Shown here: piece after piece, positions 35,561 to 44,845 of the stretch
Numbering within the stretch: the stretch's first letter is position 1
How the letters are laid out: each line of letters begins with the position of its first letter
DNA from: Chitinophagaceae bacterium
GTDB taxonomy: Bacteria; Bacteroidota; Bacteroidia; Chitinophagales; Chitinophagaceae
DNA length: 60,263 bases
Reading direction: 5' to 3'
Assembly: GCA_020848815.1 (NCBI GenBank)
Contig: JADLHL010000006.1
Span: 1-60,263, forward strand
Notes under the pieces: generated by a model
Databases searched by the model: none
What the model was told of the DNA's origin: nothing
Seen by the model: the letters and a program-made list of their open reading frames with translations, nothing else
Position numbers and translations under genes: made by a program

Positions 35561-37546
35561 TTATTGTGCTGCGTTAACAGTCATTTGCGACTTATTCATA
35601 TCGTCGAAAGACTGATAAATGGAATTGTTGCTGATGTACTCAGGCACCATCCGTTTCATCTGGCGTACTACATTTTCATCGTTGCTCTGAAAAGCTTCTG
35701 CTATCAATGTATCAATTGATTTATTGACAGCATAAAAATCGTACTCTGCAACTCTGGCTATCAAAATCTTTTTGTGGTGAGTAGGCACCACTTCTTCTTT
35801 TTTATTGAGCAGCTCTTCGTACAGTTTTTCGCCGGGGCGCAATCCGGTGAATTTTATTTCAATGTCTTTACCGGGTACATATCCTGCCAGCTTAATCATT
35901 TTACGGGCCAAATCCTGAATGCGTACGGCTTCGCCCATATCAAACAGCAACACTTCGCCCCCATTGCCCATGGTTACTGCTTCCAGCAGCAATGAGCAAG
36001 CTTCGGGTATGGTCATGAAGAAGCGGATAATATCGGGGTGGGTTACGGTTACCGGGCCGCCTGCAGCAATTTGTTCTTTAAAGCGAGGAATAACCGAACC
36101 ATTAGAACCAAGTACGTTACCAAACCGGGTGGTGATGAATTTGGTATGGGTTTTGTGCACCGTCAAACCATTGTCGGATACAATATTCGAAGAAAGGTGC
36201 ACCACCTTTTTATCGCGGTTACCCAGCGACTGGCAGTAGATTTCTGCAATCCGTTTACTGGCACCCATTACATTGGTAGGGTTAATGGCTTTATCGGTAG
36301 ATACCAACAAGAAGCGTTCTACTTCATGCTCTATGGATAAATCGGCCAGAATTTTTGTACCCAACACATTGTTTCGGATAGCTTCTGATGGGTGATATTC
36401 CATCATGGGCACATGCTTGTATGCCGCAGCATGAAAAACGATTTGTGGATGAAACCGCTTGAACAAACTTTCCATGGAGCTCTCATCACGAACATCGCCT
36501 ATGAATAAAGCAATATTGCAAGAAGGATAATGATTTCGAAGATCGTACTCCAACTCGTACAGACCGGTTTCATTTTGGTCGCACAGTACTAAAATGGATG
36601 GTGCTATGCTGGCTACCTGACGGGCAAGTTCGCTACCGATTGAGCCGGCGGCACCTGTAATGAGTACACGTTTTGATGCAATTAAATCAGTTACTTGTTT
36701 GTTCTGTAGTTTAATCTGAGGCCGTCCAAGCAATTCTTCAATCTTAATTTCTTTTAGTTGTGTGATATTGAGTTGACCTTTAATCCATTGGTCAATGGGT
36801 GGTATGTTTCTTACCTGAATGTCGTTGGCAAGGCAAAAATCAACAACCTGATTCTTCACCTCAACTTCCATTTCTGGTTTGGCAAATAAGATCATTCCTA
36901 CATCTCCCCATTCTTCTACTACATGCTGAAGTTGATCGATGCTGTAAATCTTGATATTGTCGATGCTCTTGCCCACGTATGAAGGGTCGTCATCTACAAA
37001 TCCTACCACCCTGTATTGCTGATTGCTCGATTGCTCAATGGTTGTTTTAAGCTGTGAACCGTTTATTTCACCACCATAAATCAGCACATTTACTTTTTGC
37101 CCCATGCTCAGGCTTGCCCGGTACCATGTTTTTACAATCAACCGGTAGGCCACCATAAAAAATGACCCCGTGAGCAATGTGATAATGAGAATGGATGTAG
37201 GAATTAGGACCTGCGCCTCTGCCACCAATACCATAGAGATATTGAGCAAACTCATCAGTAAAAAAGAGGCGAATAAAGCGGTAGTGGTTCTGATAGCTTC
37301 GGCAAAACCCGAAAACCGAATGATACCCTGATAGGTTTTGAAAACAAAGAAGAACAGAGAATTGGTAACAATAACTAAGACCAAATGGGTAAAAAGTCCG
37401 CCTTCTAAAACAGTGTTTATATCAAAATTGAAACGGAGAAAGTTAGCGATGATCACAGAAAGTGCCCCGATAGCAGTGTCAAAAAGGAACACCATCCATT
37501 TGGGTGCCACCTGATGACTGAGTAAATACTTTCTGACTTTGTACAC
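35561..37546 (-). CDS. Membrane UDP-sugar 4,6-dehydratase (CapD/WbpM/PglF family)
   Basis: A 661-residue protein. The first 150 residues have four membrane helices. A Rossmann-like CoA-binding-type domain follows (NVLIYGGEINGSQLK). The catalytic extended SDR domain starts near RVLITGAAGSIGSELARQV. The site reads LVSTDKAINPTNVMGASKR, with Met where soluble SDRs have Tyr, the Ser-Met-Lys triad of WbpM-type enzymes. These convert UDP-GlcNAc to a 4-keto-6-deoxy intermediate for amino-sugar synthesis in capsule or O-antigen. The promoter box TACATTTG lies 55 bases upstream, abutting a perfect inverted repeat. Confidence 0.93.
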   Translation of the reverse strand: MYKVRKYLLSHQVAPKWMVFLFDTAIGALSVIIANFLRFNFDINTVLEGGLFTHLVLVIVTNSLFFFVFKTYQGIIRFSGFAEAIRTTTALFASFLLMSLLNISMVLVAEAQVLIPTSILIITLLTGSFFMVAYRLIVKTWYRASLSMGQKVNVLIYGGEINGSQLKTTIEQSSNQQYRVVGFVDDDPSYVGKSIDNIKIYSIDQLQHVVEEWGDVGMILFAKPEMEVEVKNQVVDFCLANDIQVRNIPPIDQWIKGQLNITQLKEIKIEELLGRPQIKLQNKQVTDLIASKRVLITGAAGSIGSELARQVASIAPSILVLCDQNETGLYELEYDLRNHYPSCNIALFIGDVRDESSMESLFKRFHPQIVFHAAAYKHVPMMEYHPSEAIRNNVLGTKILADLSIEHEVERFLLVSTDKAINPTNVMGASKRIAEIYCQSLGNRDKKVVHLSSNIVSDNGLTVHKTHTKFITTRFGNVLGSNGSVIPRFKEQIAAGGPVTVTHPDIIRFFMTIPEACSLLLEAVTMGNGGEVLLFDMGEAVRIQDLARKMIKLAGYVPGKDIEIKFTGLRPGEKLYEELLNKKEEVVPTHHKKILIARVAEYDFYAVNKSIDTLIAEAFQSNDENVVRQMKRMVPEYISNNSIYQSFDDMNKSQMTVNAAQ

Positions 37547-37601
37547 GGAATAGGATTTTGTTTGGGTGAGTAAGTGTAATAAGCAGTAACCTATTCGGGG
37601 G

Positions 37602-37632
37602 CAAATGTAGCTTAGTCTATTGGGATGGCCAA
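37602..37632 (-). promoter_or_regulatory. -33/-7 promoter of the 4,6-dehydratase gene
   Basis: On the minus strand the -7 box TACATTTG (37602-37609) is preceded, with a 20-base spacer, by TTG (37630-37632). This matches the Bacteroidota TTTG/TAnnTTTG layout. The -33 element lies inside the inverted repeat 37610-37642. Confidence 0.6.
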
Positions 37633-37642
37633 TAGACTAAGC
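37610..37642 (-). terminator. Perfect 14-bp inverted repeat between FKBP and 4,6-dehydratase genes
   Basis: Arms GCTTAGTCTATTGG (37610-37623) and CCAATAGACTAAGC (37629-37642) with a 5-base loop. It lies 65 bases after the FKBP stop, so it may end that transcript. On the minus strand it lacks a clean T run and directly joins the next promoter box, so an operator role is equally possible. Confidence 0.65.
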
Positions 37643-37707
37643 ATGATTTTTATATGCACATTTAAAAGCTTCAAATTGATAATCAGCTATTTAAATGTTT
37701 AAATAAA

Positions 37708-38640
37708 TTAATGTCCGTGAGGATCGGCTGCCGGACCTGCAGGCTTAGGCATGTTTGGTCGCACATCCATTACTTCAATATCGAACACCAAATCGCTGAA
37801 TGCGGGCAGCTTTTCACCTTGCGCATTGGGGCCATAGGCCAGCATTGCTGGAATGTACAAAGTAGCTTTGGCACCTTTGTTCAGGTACACAATGGCTTCA
37901 TCCCAACCGGGAATTACTCCATTGCCTTTGGCCACAAATTCAAAAGCACTCGGGTGACCAAAAGCAGAATCAACATTGGAGTCGAACTTGGTGCCGTTTT
38001 TCAAAGCACCGGTATAGTTTACACTCACCAGCATACCGCTGTCTACTTTTACACCTGCACCCTGACTGTGTAATTTAATGAACACACCGCCGGGCGTTTT
38101 TACATAGCCGGTTACGTTTTTCTCTTTCAAAAACTGCTCCATGGCAGCTATTTCACGTACTTTCTCTTTGGCTGATTCCTGCTCCTGATCTTTCATGAGA
38201 GCCTCTTGTGTACGAAATGCACCTAATACAGTGATGTACCCTTTAATGGTACCGCCTTGCTTAAACGACTCATTGTACATCAGATAGCCACGCTTTTGCA
38301 TGGTATCTACGTTGCGGATGAAAACAACGGAGTCTCCAATATTCATTTCGCCGAGGAAGTCAACGAAGTCGTGTACATTTTTGGTAGATGTATCGTACTG
38401 ACCGTAGGCAGGAATACGCTGGTAAGTATCAATCAGGACACTATCACCAATCATGGCCCGGTAGTGCAGCTTTACAAACTGACCAGGAAGCACTTTCTTG
38501 TTTTGACCCTTACGATGGATTTTGTACAACAAGCCGCTTTTCGTTTTTTGGTAATCAGCATTGCCACAGCCAGCCATCACAAGGGTGAGTGCAACAAAGC
38601 ATGATATTTTCACAAAACCAGTTTTCATAATTGATTTCAT
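37708..38640 (-). CDS. FKBP-type peptidyl-prolyl isomerase lipoprotein with two FKBP-like domains
   Basis: A 310-residue lipoprotein; the lipobox LVMAGC puts the lipidated Cys at residue 25 (an alternative start at residue 5 changes nothing). Residues 38-150 form an FKBP-like domain that lacks several active-site aromatics. The C-terminal domain, about 190-300, has VSVNYTGALKNGTKFDSN, VIPGWDEAI and YIPAMLAYGPNA, the canonical FKBP signatures, although the usual AYG follows an altered segment. It ends in a His-containing tail. It should catalyse prolyl isomerisation of envelope proteins. A near-match box, TAATATTG, lies 53 bases upstream. Confidence 0.85.
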   Translation of the reverse strand: MKSIMKTGFVKISCFVALTLVMAGCGNADYQKTKSGLLYKIHRKGQNKKVLPGQFVKLHYRAMIGDSVLIDTYQRIPAYGQYDTSTKNVHDFVDFLGEMNIGDSVVFIRNVDTMQKRGYLMYNESFKQGGTIKGYITVLGAFRTQEALMKDQEQESAKEKVREIAAMEQFLKEKNVTGYVKTPGGVFIKLHSQGAGVKVDSGMLVSVNYTGALKNGTKFDSNVDSAFGHPSAFEFVAKGNGVIPGWDEAIVYLNKGAKATLYIPAMLAYGPNAQGEKLPAFSDLVFDIEVMDVRPNMPKPAGPAADPHGH

Positions 38641-38710
38641 TGTTTATAATTTTCTATTTGATTTTCAATGATTTATTAAATATAATTGAATAACAATATT
38701 AATTGCTTCA

Positions 38711-39724
38711 CTACCCGATTAGTTGTGGCTGAAGCGCCCCGAGTACTTCATGAAAATGCTTCAACGTATTTTCAAGTGAATCAGAAGAGCGTCCTCCGGC
38801 AGCATTTTTATGGCCGCCGCCTTCAAAAAATTGGCGGGCAAATTGATTCACATCCACATCGCCTTTACTTCTGAACGACCATTTTCTTTCCTCATCCCTA
38901 TCAATTACTATGGCTGCCATTTTAATGCCTTGGATACTCAGCGGGTAGTTTACCAGCCCTTCGGTATCGCCTGTGGTTATGTCGAATCGGTACAAATCGG
39001 CTTTGCTAATGGCCATCACCGCAGTGTTCATTTCATAAATTACCTCCATTCTGTTGAGCAGCACATGGCCAATAAATCGCAGCCTGTTTTCCAGAAAGCT
39101 ATCGTAAATATGATCGTGAACGTGAGAATGGGCAAAACCGGTTTCTTTCAAATGAGCAATCATGCGGTGCACGGAAGCCGTGGTGGATGGAAATCGAAAC
39201 GAACCGGTATCCGTCATTACACCGGTGTACAAACACTGGGCAATGGCCTGATTGATTAGTTGACTACCGCCTGACTCTACTATAAAATCATATACCATTT
39301 CGCAGGTGCTGCTTTTACCGGTATCGCTAATGCCGTAAGCAAACATGTGCTCTTGCGGCTCCTGATGATGGTCTATTAAAATACGATCACCCTTAGCTGC
39401 AGCCAAAGCTGTTTCCATCCTTTTGGTGCGGGAAAGCGTATTGAAATCCAAACAAAACAACCAGTCTGCTTCGGCAATCAACGCCTCAGCTTGTTTTGTT
39501 TTAGCTTCAAAATCTACCACAGTATCAACGCCGGGCATCCAGTTGAGAAAGGCTGCCCAGTTAGTTGGAGAAATTACGGTTGCCTCATGGCCAAGTTGAA
39601 CCAAATAATGATACAAAGCCAGCGTTGAGCCCATGGCATCGCCGTCGGGTTTTTGATGGCAGGTAATCACCACTTTGGGGGTTTTCTCTTGTAGCAGCGG
39701 ATAAAATGCAGTAATCGGGTTCAT
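38711..39724 (-). CDS. DHH/DHHA1 phosphoesterase (NrnA-like)
   Basis: A 337-residue phosphoesterase; the start is ATG 39722-39724 (MNPITAFYPLL). N-terminal metal ligands lie in CHQKPDGDAMGS, then CLDFNTLSR, the DHH motif in LIDHHQEP, and a later MTDTGSFRFP. The C-terminal DHHA1 signature GGGHKNAAGG is intact. NrnA-type enzymes degrade oligoribonucleotides of 2-5 bases and, in some species, pAp; c-di-AMP phosphodiesterase relatives share the fold. Which activity applies cannot be told from the sequence. It lies between the flippase and FKBP genes on the same strand. Confidence 0.9.
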   Translation of the reverse strand: MNPITAFYPLLQEKTPKVVITCHQKPDGDAMGSTLALYHYLVQLGHEATVISPTNWAAFLNWMPGVDTVVDFEAKTKQAEALIAEADWLFCLDFNTLSRTKRMETALAAAKGDRILIDHHQEPQEHMFAYGISDTGKSSTCEMVYDFIVESGGSQLINQAIAQCLYTGVMTDTGSFRFPSTTASVHRMIAHLKETGFAHSHVHDHIYDSFLENRLRFIGHVLLNRMEVIYEMNTAVMAISKADLYRFDITTGDTEGLVNYPLSIQGIKMAAIVIDRDEERKWSFRSKGDVDVNQFARQFFEGGGHKNAAGGRSSDSLENTLKHFHEVLGALQPQLIG

Positions 39725-39827
39725 GTGTAATGGCAGCAAAATTCAGGTTGGAGGGTGTTACAGGCAAATAAATGTTTACGAAATGGGCAGCCGACTTGTG
39801 TATAACTCAAACCCAAGCTGACCTGAG

Positions 39828-41057
39828 TTATAAGAGCTTTTGCCTAGAACGAGCTGCTGCTGCCCGCCAGCCTGCACCAAAAAACACTACCGCTGACACA
39901 CCTGAAACTACCAGGCCGCCAGCTACAGCGGTTACAAGATTTTGCAACACCCAACCATGCTTAACGTAAAACAGCAATGAAAAAACACAGGTGATTAGCA
40001 ATGAAAAAATAGTACAATATAAATTGATGTAAAATTTTCCATGTGCTGATTGCCAATAACTTAGCATCATATACATACTGTAAAACAGCATGCTAAAAGA
40101 AAGGAGTTTTAGGTAGGCCCCTACTCCGTTGAAACCCTTGCCAAAAAGAAGGGTATAAAAGCTTTCTGGTAACAATTGAATTACCACAACAGCTACAGCT
40201 ATGAGACCGGCATTTACAACCATTAATCTGGCAAAACGTCGATAATCTTTCAACCCGGGTTCTTGGCCTGCATGTTGGCTGTAATACACCTGACCAATAC
40301 TGCCGGGGAGCAACATCATAGCTTCCGCCAGGGCCAGGCTGTTGGAAAAAACACCCAGCATGCCAGCTTTCATCCAAAAAAACGGAAACCTGTTGTTGGC
40401 TAACCCCAACAACTGCACCAACTGATTAATGAAACCTGTACCCACCATTTTTTTCAACACTGCCCATTGGTTTGGTTGGGGCTCATCCACGTATGGCGAA
40501 ATACGCTGCAGCAATGTATGCTGAGCAAAGGAGGCCATACTCCACACAAGCAGCATAGCGTACAAGTAACCTTGGCGGCCAGTGCCCAATTGCAGAAAAA
40601 AGTAGGTAGCTGCAAAAAGTGTAAATGCCGCAACCGAAGTACTGATGTTGAACAGCCGGAACTGCTTAAGTCCCAACAATACATGGTTTTGAAAGGAAAA
40701 CATGGCATTGAAAAATGCGATAGCGAATAAAAGTGAAGCTTCAACATATTGTACACTTCCCAACAGAAAGGCAGCGCCAGTTACGGCAAATCCAATTCCA
40801 ATTGCACAAAACAGGTAAATTTTTCGCATGGCCCGCCAGCCAAACTGCTGCATCAGGTAAACTACTGTGCCTCCGGCAGCAATATCAGTAATCAATAAAG
40901 AAATGGCTATCAACACGGCATACCAGGCACACACCCCTCTTTCTGTTACGCCAAGCAACCTCGACAACAACACAATGGTGCCAAAATTGCACAAAGCCGT
41001 TGTCAACTTTGCCAACCAGGAATATGCAGCCAACCGAATCATTCCTGCGAATATCAT
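39828..41057 (-). CDS. Wzx-like polysaccharide flippase
   Basis: A 409-residue protein with about twelve hydrophobic segments, of the oligosaccharide flippase (MOP) superfamily. The N-terminus SWLAKLTTALCNFGTIVLLSRLLG is the typical first helix pair. It should flip lipid-linked repeat units across the inner membrane for surface polysaccharide assembly. It is on the same strand as the 4,6-dehydratase and CpsB-like genes but separated from them by housekeeping genes. It is divergent from glmS. No Wzy polymerase is seen. Confidence 0.8.
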   Translation of the reverse strand: MIFAGMIRLAAYSWLAKLTTALCNFGTIVLLSRLLGVTERGVCAWYAVLIAISLLITDIAAGGTVVYLMQQFGWRAMRKIYLFCAIGIGFAVTGAAFLLGSVQYVEASLLFAIAFFNAMFSFQNHVLLGLKQFRLFNISTSVAAFTLFAATYFFLQLGTGRQGYLYAMLLVWSMASFAQHTLLQRISPYVDEPQPNQWAVLKKMVGTGFINQLVQLLGLANNRFPFFWMKAGMLGVFSNSLALAEAMMLLPGSIGQVYYSQHAGQEPGLKDYRRFARLMVVNAGLIAVAVVVIQLLPESFYTLLFGKGFNGVGAYLKLLSFSMLFYSMYMMLSYWQSAHGKFYINLYCTIFSLLITCVFSLLFYVKHGWVLQNLVTAVAGGLVVSGVSAVVFFGAGWRAAAARSRQKLL

Positions 41058-41098
41058 TTTTATTTATTTGCACCACGCCACTACCCAACGATTGTCTT

Positions 41099-41106
41099 TA
41101 ATTTTG
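41099..41106 (+). promoter_or_regulatory. -7 promoter box of glmS
   Basis: Exact TAATTTTG, predicting a leader of about 53 bases before the ATG at 41166. I see no glmS ribozyme in that space. Confidence 0.5.
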
Positions 41107-41165
41107 AATTTATTTACTAATCAGCCTTACATGGTTGATTTACATAACTCATTAATTGATTTCTC

Positions 41166-43001
41166 ATGTGCGGCATAGTTGGATACATAGGCGAAAGACA
41201 AGCCTATCCCATAGTTGTAAAAGGACTGAAAAGATTGGAATACCGTGGCTACGATAGTGCAGGTGTAGCCCTCATCGACGAACATTTATCCGTATATAAA
41301 AAGAAAGGCAAAGTGGCCGACATGGAAGAAGCCATAGTTGGTCAGCACCTTGGCGGTCATGTGGGCATTGGCCATACTCGTTGGGCCACCCATGGAGAGC
41401 CTAGTGATAGAAATGCGCACCCCCACCGTTCGGCATCTGGCAAACTGGCCATGATACACAATGGCATTATCGAAAACTACATGGCCATCAAAGAAGAACT
41501 GACGCAAAAAGGCTACCATTTTTCCAGCGATACCGACACTGAAGTACTCCTCAATTTTATAGAAGACATTCGGGTAAACAACGCCTGCGGTTTAGAAGAA
41601 GCCCTGCGCATTGCCCTCAAGCGTATTGTGGGTGCTTATTGCATTTTATTGATTGATGAAGACGACCCGGACACAATTTTGGCAGCCCGCAAAGGATCTC
41701 CGCTGGTTATTGGTATTGGCAAAAACGAACATTTTCTCGCCAGCGATGCCTCGCCTATTATTGAATACACCAAAGAAGTGGTGTATGTAAATGACTACCA
41801 GGTAGCCATTGTGAAAAAAGATGAGTTGGTACTCAAAAACCTCGGCAACGAAAAAGTAACACCGTTCATTACCAAGCTCGATATGGAACTGGCCGCTATT
41901 GAAAAAGGCGGTTACGATCATTTCATGCTGAAAGAAATACACGAACAACCTGCAACCATTTTCGATTGTCTGCGTGGTCGTTTGTTACCCGAAGCTGGTC
42001 TGATAAAAATGGGTGGTGTTGAAGCGAATATCGATGCCCTCATCAATGCCCCTCGTATCATAATAGTGGCATGTGGCACAAGCTGGCATGCCGGACTGGT
42101 GGCCGAATACCTGATTGAAGAAACCTGTCGCATACCCGTGGAGGTAGAGTACGCATCAGAATTCAGGTACCGCAATCCCATTATTCATCCCGGCGACGTA
42201 ATTATTGCTATCAGCCAAAGCGGCGAAACTGCTGATACGCTGGTGGCTTTAGAAAATGCCAAAGAAAAGGGTGCATTCATTTTCGGTATTGTGAACAGTG
42301 TGGGCAGCAGCATAGCCCGCCTCAGCCATGCAGGTGCTTATACGCACAGCGGCCCCGAAATTGGCGTAGCCAGTACCAAAGCATTTACCGGCCAGTTGGC
42401 TGTAATCTCTATGATGGCACTGAAAATGGCGGCTGCCAAAGGCACCATAACCACCGAAAAATATACCGAACTATTATTTGAGCTGCAGGCTATACCTGAA
42501 AAAGTAGCCACTATTTTGAAGGATACCAGCCACATAGAAGCTATTGCAGAAAAATACAAAGACGCCAGCGACTTCCTGTTTCTTGGCCGTGGTTACAACT
42601 TCCCCGTAGCACTGGAAGGGGCATTGAAGCTGAAAGAAATCAGCTACATACATGCCGAAGGCTACCCCGCTGCCGAAATGAAACACGGCCCCATTGCCTT
42701 GGTTGATGAAAACCTGCCAGTGGTTTTTGTGGCCACCAGAGATCGTTTTTATGAGAAAATCGTTTCTAACGTACAAGAAATAAAAGCCCGGAAAGGCAAG
42801 GTTATTTGCGTGGCTTCCGAAGGCGACAAAGTGATTCCCACCATGGCTGACGATACCATGTTTGTACCGGATGCCGACGAGTTGGTGGGGCCATTACTGA
42901 GTGTTATTCCATTACAATTGCTGAGCTACTACGTGGGTTTGAAAAAGGGCTACGATGTAGATAAACCACGAAATTTGGCCAAAAGCGTAACTGTTGAGTA
43001 A
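41166..43001 (+). CDS. glmS: Glutamine-fructose-6-phosphate transaminase (isomerizing)
   Basis: A 611-residue enzyme making glucosamine-6-phosphate from fructose-6-P and glutamine, the entry to UDP-GlcNAc. The N-terminal nucleophile Cys follows the Met (CGIVGYIGERQA). The glutaminase domain includes GHTRWATHGEPSDRNAHPH. Two SIS domains carry CGTSWHAG, SQSGETADT and the C-terminal KPRNLAKSVTVE that closes the active site. It supplies sugar for peptidoglycan (murF nearby), LPS and the polysaccharide blocks. It is divergent from the flippase gene. Confidence 0.98.
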   Translation: MCGIVGYIGERQAYPIVVKGLKRLEYRGYDSAGVALIDEHLSVYKKKGKVADMEEAIVGQHLGGHVGIGHTRWATHGEPSDRNAHPHRSASGKLAMIHNGIIENYMAIKEELTQKGYHFSSDTDTEVLLNFIEDIRVNNACGLEEALRIALKRIVGAYCILLIDEDDPDTILAARKGSPLVIGIGKNEHFLASDASPIIEYTKEVVYVNDYQVAIVKKDELVLKNLGNEKVTPFITKLDMELAAIEKGGYDHFMLKEIHEQPATIFDCLRGRLLPEAGLIKMGGVEANIDALINAPRIIIVACGTSWHAGLVAEYLIEETCRIPVEVEYASEFRYRNPIIHPGDVIIAISQSGETADTLVALENAKEKGAFIFGIVNSVGSSIARLSHAGAYTHSGPEIGVASTKAFTGQLAVISMMALKMAAAKGTITTEKYTELLFELQAIPEKVATILKDTSHIEAIAEKYKDASDFLFLGRGYNFPVALEGALKLKEISYIHAEGYPAAEMKHGPIALVDENLPVVFVATRDRFYEKIVSNVQEIKARKGKVICVASEGDKVIPTMADDTMFVPDADELVGPLLSVIPLQLLSYYVGLKKGYDVDKPRNLAKSVTVE

Positions 43002-43173
43002 ATATTTTAGCTTTTATCCACGGTTTATAAGCTGCTGTGGGTAAGAATTGGTTGCCGGGTGCTTACAGGTATGAGGCCTGTTTAGGTACATTCGCAGGGC
43101 TATATTTTATGTGTAGCACAATATTTGAAGTATTCCTCCGTTCGTTATTCAGAAAAACTGTATCGCAGATACT

Positions 43174-44751
43174 ATGAAACTTACCCAATTATTCTTTTTT
43201 GCTGCGGCTATCGCCATTACCCCTGCCTGTAAAGAAGGCGGACTTTTCAAAAAGAAGTTCGACAAATCAGGTGCAACAGGTTGGAATTACAATGATAAAA
43301 ACAGCGGTGGCTTCAACGTAGCCAAGGCCAAAGACATCAAAGCCGGTCCGGGTTTGGTGTTTGTACAGGGCGGTACTTTTGTAATGGGTGCTGCAGAAGA
43401 AGACGTAATGGCCGATTGGAACAACGTTCCCAAGCGGGTTACTGTCAATTCTTTCTTTATCGACAAAACTGAAGTAGCCAACGTTCACTACCGTGAATAC
43501 CTGTTTTGGCTCAACCGCACATTTGACCCCGCCGGCGACCCTGCAAACCAACCTATTGTAGATGCAGCCTACCCCGACACCTTGGTTTGGCGTAGCGAAT
43601 TGGCGTACAACGAGCCTTACGTAGAATATTATTTCCGTCACCCAAGCTTCAATTACTATCCTGTAGTAGGTGTAAGCTGGAAGCAGGCTCATGATTATTG
43701 CCTGTGGCGTACCGACCGTGTAAACGAACTGGCACTGTTGAGCGGTGGTTTCATCAATAAAAATGAAATGAAAAACATGCAGGGTAAAGGTGCTGACGCC
43801 TTCAACACCAAAGCTTACCTGCTGGGTTTAACTACGCCACCTCCTGGAACAGCTGCCAAAAGCAAAAAGAATCCTTTGACCGATCCAAATGGCCGTCCTC
43901 GTACACAGGTTACTTTCGAAGATGGTATCATGAGCCCCGATTACCGCCTGCCTACGGAAGCTGAATGGGAATATGCAGCTCTTGCTTACATTGCTCAAAA
44001 CCCACAGCCCCGCCGCAAAGAAAAAGGGCAACGTGGTGAAGAATTAGTGGCCAACAAGCAAGTGTATTCTTGGAACAATAACTACAATGGTCTCCGCGAC
44101 AACCGCCGTGGTAGCTGGCAGGGCGAAATGCTGGCCAACTTCAAACGTGGCTCTGGTGACCTGATGGGTGTGGCCGGTGGCTTGAACGACCGTTCTGCAT
44201 TGCCCGCCCCCGTTGAAAGCTACTACCCCAACGGTTTTGGTTTGTACAACATGAGCGGCAACGTAAGCGAATGGGTAGCCGACGTGTATCGCCCCATGAC
44301 CCATGAAGTAGGCGATGATTTCAACTACTATCGTGGTAACGTTTTCCAGAAACTGAAAGTGGTAGACCCTACATCAAATGATCCTTCTACACGCTACGAA
44401 AAAGACTCAACCGGCAAAGTGAAATATGTAAATGAAGATAACGCCGACCTTACCAAACGGAGAAACTACCAGAAGTTCTATGCCCTTAACTACCTCGATG
44501 GCGACAGCCTGAGCGGCGCCAGCTACGGCTACGGCATTACTACTTTGGTAAGCGATAAGAGCCGTGTAATTAAAGGTGGCAGCTGGTTGGATATGGCCTA
44601 CTGGCTCGGTCCCGGCACCCGCCGATTCCTCGAAGAAGATCAGTCTACCAGCACAATCGGTTTCCGTTGCGCCATGACTTACTTTGGTGCGCCAGAAGGA
44701 AACAGAACACGTGCCGGTAACTACTGGCAAACAAAACGTACACGTCGATAA
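43174..44751 (+). CDS. gldJ: Gliding motility lipoprotein GldJ
   Basis: A 525-residue lipoprotein of the formylglycine-generating-enzyme (SUMF/FGE-sulfatase) fold; the lipobox TPAC gives Cys19. The early ATGWNYNDKNSGGF segment distinguishes GldJ from GldK. FGE features are FVQGGTFVMGAAEED, YRLPTEAEWEYAA, YNMSGNVSEWVAD and SRVIKGGSW. In Flavobacterium GldJ is needed for gliding and for stability of the type IX machine. It is followed by murF, the same order as in Flavobacterium johnsoniae. It has a strong terminator. A one-mismatch box AATATTTG (43120-43127) may be its promoter. Confidence 0.9.
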   Translation: MKLTQLFFFAAAIAITPACKEGGLFKKKFDKSGATGWNYNDKNSGGFNVAKAKDIKAGPGLVFVQGGTFVMGAAEEDVMADWNNVPKRVTVNSFFIDKTEVANVHYREYLFWLNRTFDPAGDPANQPIVDAAYPDTLVWRSELAYNEPYVEYYFRHPSFNYYPVVGVSWKQAHDYCLWRTDRVNELALLSGGFINKNEMKNMQGKGADAFNTKAYLLGLTTPPPGTAAKSKKNPLTDPNGRPRTQVTFEDGIMSPDYRLPTEAEWEYAALAYIAQNPQPRRKEKGQRGEELVANKQVYSWNNNYNGLRDNRRGSWQGEMLANFKRGSGDLMGVAGGLNDRSALPAPVESYYPNGFGLYNMSGNVSEWVADVYRPMTHEVGDDFNYYRGNVFQKLKVVDPTSNDPSTRYEKDSTGKVKYVNEDNADLTKRRNYQKFYALNYLDGDSLSGASYGYGITTLVSDKSRVIKGGSWLDMAYWLGPGTRRFLEEDQSTSTIGFRCAMTYFGAPEGNRTRAGNYWQTKRTRR

Positions 44752-44774
44752 GTTTTCCCAACATAGGAATGAAG

Positions 44775-44802
44775 CCCGCCAATTGGCGGGTTTTGTTTTT
44801 TT
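44775..44802 (+). terminator. Intrinsic terminator of gldJ
   Basis: CCCGCC (44775-44780) and GGCGGG (44785-44790) with an AATT loop, then TTTTGTTTTTTT. It separates gldJ from murF. Confidence 0.85.
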
Positions 44803-44845
44803 GATAACCCTTCAGCTACCTAATTTGCAGCACTTAGTATTTTTC

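Noticed and set aside
41107-41165. Possible glmS ribozyme before glmS
   Set aside because: The leader is only about 53 bases, too short for that ribozyme, and no matching structure is visible.
43066-43083. Weak hairpin after glmS (ACAGG with CCTGT)
   Set aside because: Only five base pairs and no T run; not enough to call a terminator.
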